A stretch of DNA of 64,000 bases from Branchiostoma floridae (Eukaryota > Chordata > Leptocardii > Amphioxiformes > Branchiostomatidae). The notes beneath the pieces are model-generated. The model saw nothing but the letters and a program-made list of their open reading frames with translations, searched no databases and had not been told where the DNA came from. Positions 56,955 to 64,000 of this stretch are shown here, one piece after another. The first letter of the stretch is position 1, and every line of letters begins with the position of its first letter. The stretch covers positions 8,970,476-9,034,475 of the forward strand of contig NC_049997.1 in the NCBI RefSeq assembly GCF_000003815.2, written 5' to 3'. A program made the position numbers and the translations under genes.

Positions 56955-57740
56955 AATGATCATAGATAACTTTATTGCACAACAATTGTACGAGGTACAA
57001 AGTATGGCATCTACATAACTACAGTTCTATAGCTTAACTAACTAATACAGGAGTTGTAGTATGGGATAAGCTTCTTACAATCATTGGAAGCTTTTACAAT
57101 CAGTTGAGGAGTTTCTAATATCCAAACCTTCTTTGATATATTTTCCTATATCTGCCATGCAGGGATTGTCACATGTCATGATGTATTTGAATTTGCACTT
57201 CAGGTCCATTGAGATAAATCCTTGTGTATAAAATGACAACCTTCTGTATAGAGAATTGCGTATTTCAGAATATTTGGGACATACAATCATAAAGTGATAT
57301 TCGTCTTCAATTAACTCTGGACAGAATGGACAAACCCTCTGGTCGATAGGGATTTTTTGGAATCTCCCGGTTTCTATATTTAATTTGTGACAGCTAATTC
57401 TGAGTTGTGTGATTGCCCTACGAACGTCAAGGCTCTTTATGGTTGAAATGTAATTCTCTTGCTTGTAATGCTTGTTCAATGTAGAAAGAGAGGAGAGTTT
57501 AGAATTGGTTCGAATAGAGGAATGCCAATTTTGCACGTATATATCTTGTAAACGTTGTCGTAACTGAGTGTTGATTGTATCTATGTGGTATGACCTCGGG
57601 TTCAGCCATATGTGTCCAAAGCCATATACGGGACTACCTTTACTTAGAGGACCTGCTCTTATGAGGTGGGAAACACAACCTGACATTCTACGAAGCAAAA
57701 TTACCTGTTTGTTATTGTTTCTAGTAATAGTCTTTAGAAA
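56955..57740 (-). mobile_element. 5'-truncated non-LTR retrotransposon (LINE), C-terminal end
   Basis: On the minus strand an open frame from about 57740 to 57081 encodes about 210 residues of the region after the reverse transcriptase domain. It contains LRISCHKLNIETGRFQKIP, then a zinc-knuckle-like CPFC...H...C in QRVCPFCPELIEDEYHFMIV, the form seen in many invertebrate LINE C-termini. The frame ends at the stop near 57081, followed by a tail reading TTGTGCAATAAAGTTATC on the minus strand (about 56960-56980). The reverse transcriptase domain is missing, so it is a dead, 5'-truncated insert. It sits between the two sialyltransferase copies. Confidence 0.75.
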
Positions 57741-57744
57741 ATGA

Positions 57745-58561
57745 GCATATTTCGGAATGCTGCTACTAACAGACTAGATCTTCCTATTACCCATTTCTAA
57801 GGTGAACAAGAGAACCAGATTAAACTTTAACTTGAAAATAAACTGCAATAAGTGAATGATGTCACATTTCCCCTTCTTTGAGTTTTGTTTTCCATGAGTC
57901 TCCCTATAGATGTTTGTGTTCTTGCTTGTCTTTTGTTTTAATGCTGTAGAAATAGAATATGAGATTAAGATGGTATATATGGAGACTGAAAGGACCGAAG
58001 AGGGAAAGGGGTAGAAAATTTTCCTTACGCTAGCCATGTTCACCGAAGAGGAAATGATCACCAGTTAACACAGATAATACTAATGACAATAATCAAACCC
58101 GAGTTTGTATGATCCATGGCTTTTATATGCAAGCCATACGACAAATTCAAGATATTTAAAAAGGCGTGAGTTTTTTTATCCCTTGTTTTATATACTGATG
58201 TCAAACATTTACCTGTCGTGTGATGTGGGCTTGTGTCCTGCACACTCAGTGTATACATAAACCTTTGACCACGCTTGCTATGATCACAGGTGACTGGCAG
58301 TGTTGATAACAATTATTAGACATGCTATGCCAAGTATAGGTTTCTGTAACTACAATCCTTTTAAAAGTAGGAACCCTACATTGCTACTGAATTTTTTCAC
58401 ATGTACCTAGCCAGTTTAATTTGCATAAAAGAGGTTCTGTTCTAATTTGTGTACCTTCTGATTCTGCCCCTCCACAAGTATAATGGTATCGCCCGAGGTT
58501 AATGTCCGTTTTACCTCGTCTGCCCTCCTGGTTAGGTTGTAAAGTTAGGAGACGATTTTCA
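57745..58561. other. Intergenic stretch upstream of sialyltransferase copy 2
   Basis: No exon recognised. It should contain the promoter of copy 2; AATGGCGGCTTC at the start codon is YY1-like, as at array gene 1. Confidence 0.35.
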
Positions 58562-60474
58562 ATGGCGGCTTCTTCGCGGCAGCTGTCGTCTTTCTTCATC
58601 CTGCTCGTAGTTTTCACAACATTACTACTGATCTACTGTCTCGTTCCGTATGGGGTATCGTCAAGGTAAGGGACAGAAAACTTAAAAATGGGCAGAATGC
58701 TGTGTTTATCATATGATTCACGCATGCCACCATAAAGCAACGGCTTAGATATGAGCTGTGAGATCTTACACTTTACATGTAGTATGAATGTATGATTCAG
58801 AAAATTGCGAAGGCGTACGTACGTTTCATAAGGTGTTTTTTTGCAAGCATACAACCATTGGCATTGAAAGGAAATCTTACGATTGCGTACTGAAAAAGAT
58901 CATTGTTTGATTATGATTAATGATCAACAAGTTTCGACAGTTTAGCAGTCAAAGCGCCCAAAAGAGAGTAATGGAGAATACAAGATGTGTATGATACAAT
59001 CATTTGCATATCAAAGCATTGAGTGAGCGAAGCAAAATTGTATACTGTTAGTACAACATTTCTTTTGTAATTACAAGTACCAGTGTGGTATTCTATTGAA
59101 ATTGGTAACCCATAGTAATTTTTTTAAGTTTCAGGTTACCGTCACTTAAACAGAGAATCCAGGCGAGAAAGATCTCCTCTGTGGAAGACGTGAAAGATAC
59201 TACAGCTAGGTAATCAATATTCATTGAATCGAGGAACTCAACGTAACATTAAAGTAGTTGATAGACTTGTATTCCAATGCCTGCTACGAAGAGTTCGATC
59301 CCAACAAACCTAACTCTACGTGTATCTTTTATCAACGTCTTACTTTAGAAATCTTCCTATTGTGTATATCACTACTATGATTATTATCATTATTCCATCA
59401 TATATTTAATTGCGATTAGTCACTTGCCGTGTCTTTGCAAATAAATCATTATCATTGTTATTATATAATTTACCGTCCCTGCGATAGACACGTAAGATTT
59501 AGAAAAATAATTTTCTATTTCTTTTGCTTGTTGATATTTTCATTCGATTCATAACATTTTAGGGTTTTGAAAGTAGAGAGTCGACCTCAATCAAGAAAGC
59601 TGGCGTCAAAGCCCAACGAAAAGGCCAACCGCATAAGGTAAGTACACCTTCAATTGTTAGGTTATCTTATTGTACGACGTGATACTTTTGATATTAAAAA
59701 ACAAAGACAAAACAACACCCACAAAGAAGATCTAAAGGAAAGTTCCTGGGACTTTTTCGATCGTATATAAATTATGTTATGAGGCAAATAGCAAAGTATA
59801 TTCTGTCAGCAACAAACTACATGTACTAGGAACTCTTTTTCTTCTTTCAGGCTTTTGACCTTCAAGTATTTTAGGACGTTCGAAAACTTTGCGTATTTTT
59901 CGGAATTCGCCCAAAACCGTTTGAAGTGCAAAAGAGGGAAACGCTGTATGACAGCAACACCCGTCCGCCATTACCACACATGCGCAATCGTGGGAAACGG
60001 CGGGATTCTCCTGGACAGCAGTTGTGGGAACGAGATCGACAATCACAATTACGTCATCAGAATCAACATGGCGCCCATCAAAGGTTATGAAAAGGTGAAC
60101 ATTTCTCAAATTTCCGATGTGGCAACAACATTACTTGAGATTTCGCCTCAAAATAGAACTTTTGGCTTAAAAGTGATTCTGTTATTCCGAACGTTTTTCA
60201 ACAGCTCGAGGTATTTTGACTTTACTGTGGTGAGATACATTCTGTGAGTTGACTATATTCAGATGTTTCAGGGGAATGGCTACCAAAGAAGCAGCCGTCA
60301 GAGATCCCGGCTGAAACCTCTGCTGGGGGATTAGATTCACTAGTTAACCAATTTGTCGTCTTGGATTTCTTTGCAGTTTTCTGATTTTTTCACCATATTT
60401 TGTGGAAATTGTATAGTTTTTTTTCATATTAAAGCCCTCGCCACCAATGGACGACCCCACATGTGGATCATAGG

Positions 60475-60545
<71 letters not shown>

Positions 60546-61795
60546 TTTGTAATGCTTATTATTCAATAAGCAGATTCATGGCAATAACTGCACATGGAAG
60601 TCGAAATGCATCGTTTGTAATGGTCAGAAAGGCTCCTTACTTGTATTTGTTGAGTATGATTTAGGCTATGGTAAAATGTCCAGATGGGGTCTTTACCTTT
60701 TACATATTTCAGGCAATCTCGCTGTGCATGCTTAGTCAAAACCATGAACATGCTTATTCCATTCTCCGCACAGGACGTTGGAAGCAAATCGAACATGACG
60801 TTCGTCAACCTACAGAAGACCCTGGAGCTACGGAAAGACCTGATGTCCAGAAGAAAGAGGAAGGGGGTACTCAAAAACTTGGCTCCTCTAAACGGGAGCG
60901 TCATCAGCTACGTCAAACCAAACACCGCTTCCGTTACACGGGCTCTGGAGGCGCTCAGTTCCGTGCTGAAGAAAAATAACCTTGACGTCACCATCACGTA
61001 TTCATTACGTAATGTACCGGTAGTGATGACCAGGTACGCATAAGCAGACCTTTGACAAAAACGTATTGACAACATATAATTGATATTAATTTAACGTCAA
61101 GAAAGAATTGCGAAGTATCAGATATGATACACAAAACAGATACTAAGTTTGACAAAATTGACAGCTAGTATGCAGGGTGATTATTAAATGAGATATTTAA
61201 TGTTATCCATGATGAAATAACGTTCTGTCAATAAATTGATTATTGAACAAAAGATTCATCAGCATAATGCGATTTAAAACTTGTGGTTTTCAACGTTTTT
61301 AGAATCAGAATAATTTAGATAGTATTCTCTCAAACTGTGGCACCCGCTCAACGAAAACACAACCGCCATTATTACAATTTCAGCTTCGATATACATGGAT
61401 ATCAGGTGCAAAACAAATATAAACTGACCACGTTTGTCAAAACTCCACTATAAGAATAAAAACCCATTCTTAAACTCTATCATCTAGTTCACGGAGGTTT
61501 GTTTTCTTTAACCTCTTGTTCTAGGATGCTTAGGTCAACCCTGATTTCCGAGATGAAGTCTCCAACATCCGGTCTCATCGCCTACATCCTGGGAACGACG
61601 TTCTGTGACGTCATCACCCTATACGGTTTCTACCCGTTCACCACGGACATGCGCAACAGGACGCTGTTTTATCATTACTATGATCATATTCCCGTTAATC
61701 ACAGAAATAGGCATAACTTTAATATTGAATATGACTTTCTCAGGTCTGAAAACCAGACTGCGTCGGTAAGATTGGTTACGGACATATGTACATGA
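58562..61795 (+). CDS. ST8Sia-class sialyltransferase, tandem copy 2
   Basis: Six exons, 58562-58665, 59135-59209, 59563-59637, 59851-60094, 60774-61033 and 61525-61795, encode 342 aa. Membrane anchor at about residues 10-30 (FFILLVVFTTLLLIYCLV), then a short basic stem and catalytic domain. Motif L starts [20 protein letters not shown] and passes the 60094/60774 junction into DVGSKSNMTF. Motif S is in [20 protein letters not shown] then LYGFYPF. Motif III reads HYYDH, and motif VS H-x4-E is in HNFNIE. Relative to copy 1 it has only one middle stem exon (59563-59637), so the second stem exon of copy 1 is a gain there or a loss here. It ends TDICT and has an AATAAA only 29 bp after the stop (61824), a compact 3' end. 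Confidence 0.9.
60476..60541. repeat. (TA)n microsatellite
   Basis: About 33 uninterrupted TA units in the fourth intron of sialyltransferase copy 2. The ORF across it is an artefact. Confidence 0.97.
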
Positions 61796-61823
61796 AATTA
61801 ACAAATAACGAAATTTCATCTGA

Positions 61824-61829
61824 AATAAA
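61824..61829 (+). terminator. Candidate poly(A) signal of sialyltransferase copy 2
   Basis: AATAAA 29 bp after the stop codon, followed by GAATAATAAA. Confidence 0.5.
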
Positions 61830-63393
61830 TGAATAATAAAGGACAATATGGATATTGAGAACTCAAACTATTCACTAATTTAGAAAAAAATGGACTGATC
61901 AAAACTTTTGACTGAATCACTCAGTCCTCTGAAACTATCTGACCCGATCACCCTGAACACGTTATTTTATGTACCTGTGATGTCATCAAAGACTTTAAAT
62001 GTTGTCGGAAGTTGATGTCGCCCTCCGTCCCGGTTATGAGACAATTGGTGCATCCTGGTGTAGATGGCCTCCTTTTTTTCTCACAAAGTCTACATATCTG
62101 GTATCCAGAATATTGTGACACGAGCTACAGACTTGTGTAAACTAATCGAAATACTCAATCTTTCTATGAATGCCGATGTACAACTACTATCTAAAATTGT
62201 TAATTCATCTGTTAAGAAATAAGGCAAAGACTATAATGAAGACGATTGTACATTATTTTGTTTTGAGGTTCGAACTATTGTGCACTTGGAAACTCACCCA
62301 ATTGCCCGAGAGGAATAAAAAAATTATAAAAACGATATCGATAGAAGAAATTGATGACGGTATAAATACAAGTTCCCATCTTTTGACATGAAGCTTTCCT
62401 TCGATATACTAGTATGTAATGAATTCGTGTTTCCATTTTCTCTTAAGCTACTTCCTATTTCTTCCACCAGTCTTTGATTACATTTTCAAGCATTTAGTTA
62501 ACAAATCCGGCGATAGGATCAGACAGCGCCCCTCCCCGCATCCAGCACTCCCGTCTCATGTTCCGCGGGAACCGGGAACATCTAGAGCTCACTGTGGACA
62601 GGGACAATATGAATATTAAGCTCATATTTCTAATATGGTAAATCAAACTACATATGAGCAAGCTTTTCCTTTAGTTCTGTAAATATTCAATATTCAAATA
62701 TTAACATTTTACGGTTATAATAAAGGATTGTTTATTTATGTTTTGATCCAAGAAGGTTGTTGATCCGACCACACACGGACCCACCAGGGTCAGCTTAATT
62801 AGCTACAGGCAGGCGGGACAGTCCGGGGCTCATTCCCGGACCGCCCTTCAACGCGTGCGGACGCGAAACCCCGCCCACCACCAACCGTAACAAGAACTCT
62901 GTAAACAAGAACTCTGTAAAGAAACACCGTAAACAAACTATCACTGTATATACTGTATAACTACCAATGTATGTAACTACTTCTCCTGTGGAGAAAATTC
63001 ATCTGTCATTTTTATTGTTCACCATTAAAAAATGATTATACCCCCAGTCATGCGTCTCGCTCGTATGTATAGATTAAACATTATCTCTTGCGATATGAGA
63101 TCACATGCGAATGAGTTTCTCCTTTATCTGTTTTCTTTGATAATGTTTCAACCTTCCAATTTTTCTTGTACTATCAAATTAGCGACGTGATGACAATACC
63201 TGTTATTTAATATAGCGTATTATTTTAACAGTCACGAAACCACATTTCAAGGCCTCTTCTGGGAATCTCCTCCTGGACTATCATGAAGGTTTACCATTCT
63301 GGTAGGAATCTATAATAAATACAATAAATAAACTCGAAGATGTGTTTGAGTGATATGATAGTTTGAAATGCAGTTTATAATTCTCAAACTTAC
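61830..63393. other. Convergent intergenic stretch before the EGF exon
   Basis: No exon recognised on either strand. A block at about 62750-63056 has a different character (G/C-rich start, TATATACTGTATA word, ATTAAAA near the end) and may be an old element terminus, but no flanking duplication was found. The minus-strand EGF gene should continue into this region. Confidence 0.35.
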
Positions 63394-63519
63394 CGTCTAT
63401 GATTTCACAGTTTTTACCGGAGAAGTCCCTGCGACAGTTACAGTAATATCCGTTCTGGCCGCTCTTAAAGCATGTAGCTCCCCATAGACATGGCTGACTG
63501 GCGCAGCCCAAATTCACCG
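63394..63519 (-). CDS. EGF-like domain exon of an unidentified gene
   Basis: A 126-bp exon on the minus strand, with an acceptor (TTTCTTTCTGAAG) and a donor (GGTAAGTTT), both in phase 1, the classical symmetric EGF module exon. It encodes a six-cysteine EGF-like domain: C-x4-C-x5-C in NLGCASQPCLWGATC, then YYCNCRRDFSGKNCE with the C-x-C-x8-C spacing and conserved aromatic-glycine end. EGF modules serve in extracellular or cell-surface proteins. One exon cannot tell whether this is a receptor, a matrix protein or a lectin-like protein. No calcium-binding D/N-x-D/N-E/Q start is seen. Other exons are outside the window or not recognised. Confidence 0.75.
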
Positions 63520-64000
63520 CTTCAGAAAGAAAACATGAATATTTTCATTGCTTACAATTTTTGAACACCAGGAAAACTGTAGTAGATGTTATGAGACGAT
63601 CCATCATTTGGAATAACATTGGATCTCTGTGTTCACCACCAAGGACAGGCATGCTGGCGCGCAATACTTGGGTCACATTTCCAAACGCACGAAGCAGTTT
63701 GCGGACACGAAAAGTATTCTTACGACTGATTTATTTCTCCTTTTCTCTGTGTTTTGTTGCCTTTGGTGTCATACTTTTCGTTCTGGCAAATTACCTGGCT
63801 TTCGCTTTAGCATAAGTAGGAATTGGCACCATACATAGCTATTGTTTGTCTTGTCTGTACGTCTGTATGTATGTATATCTGTCTCTCTCTTCCCAACATG
63901 CGCATTGTAAGCTTATATGCGTATCAAAAGTTTCTAAAATTGTTCTGCGGTTTTCAGCAGAAATTAATTATAATATGTAACCCAATTATTGGTATAGTGA
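63520..64000. other. Right edge, no further exon recognised
   Basis: Presumably an intron of the minus-strand EGF gene. A TGTCTGTA/TGTATGTA-type simple repeat lies near 63851-63890. Confidence 0.3.

Noticed and set aside
60353-60664. 103-codon ORF with an Ile-Tyr repeat
   Set aside because: Produced by the (TA)n microsatellite within an intron of sialyltransferase copy 2.
3787-61795. Idea that the whole block is one functional membrane-trafficking cluster
   Set aside because: Synaptotagmin, MARVEL, RAB21 and Golgi enzymes share a broad theme, but spacing, promoters and families give no sign of co-regulation; chance neighbours are as likely.
62750-63056. Possible solo LTR-like block
   Set aside because: TG start, TATA-like word and ATTAAAA give a vague resemblance, but no flanking duplication, no partner copy and no internal region were found, so no element is claimed.

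Overview
The window looks like animal nuclear DNA, most probably from a cephalochordate (amphioxus, Branchiostoma-like). Genes are split by many short GT-AG introns. The RAB21 protein is close to identical to the vertebrate one over its GTPase core. The spaces between genes are packed with short hairpin DNA transposons (MITEs), tRNA-derived SINE pieces and a LINE tail. A run of exactly 100 N (38272-38371) marks a scaffold gap. The species call is inference from these traits; no search was run.

Layout, left to right. 1-830: repeat with an exact 20-bp inverted repeat. 3787-7562 (+): a five-exon synaptotagmin-like gene (437 aa) lacking most calcium-binding aspartates. 9451-32316 (+): four tandem genes for small four-helix MARVEL-domain proteins of the plasmolipin/MAL/CMTM type (184, 192, 192 and 201 aa), each with four exons and introns all in phase 0, clearly products of local duplication. 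34049-34954 (+): an intronless ORF of 301 aa with NHL repeats, like the C-terminal part of TRIM2/3-type proteins but without RING, B-box or coiled coil. About 36308-41091 (+): a small SET-domain protein gene, interrupted by the assembly gap. 43876-49958 (+): RAB21, six exons, 208 aa, with a 1.54-kb PIF/Harbinger-like element in intron 1 and a TCTCGCGAGA/CRE/YY1-like promoter. 53058-56774 and 58562-61795 (+): two tandem type II membrane sialyltransferases of the ST8Sia class (372 and 342 aa); the first carries a duplicated stem exon. A LINE 3' fragment lies between them. 63394-63519 (-): one EGF-like exon of a gene running in from the right.

Synaptotagmin, MARVEL/plasmolipin proteins and RAB21 all act on membrane traffic, and the sialyltransferases are Golgi enzymes, but I see no evidence of a joint system. 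The strongest points are the MARVEL array, an in-frame duplication of a splice donor in its third gene, the duplicated stem exon in the sialyltransferase pair, and several MITE families whose boundaries are fixed by visible target-site duplications.
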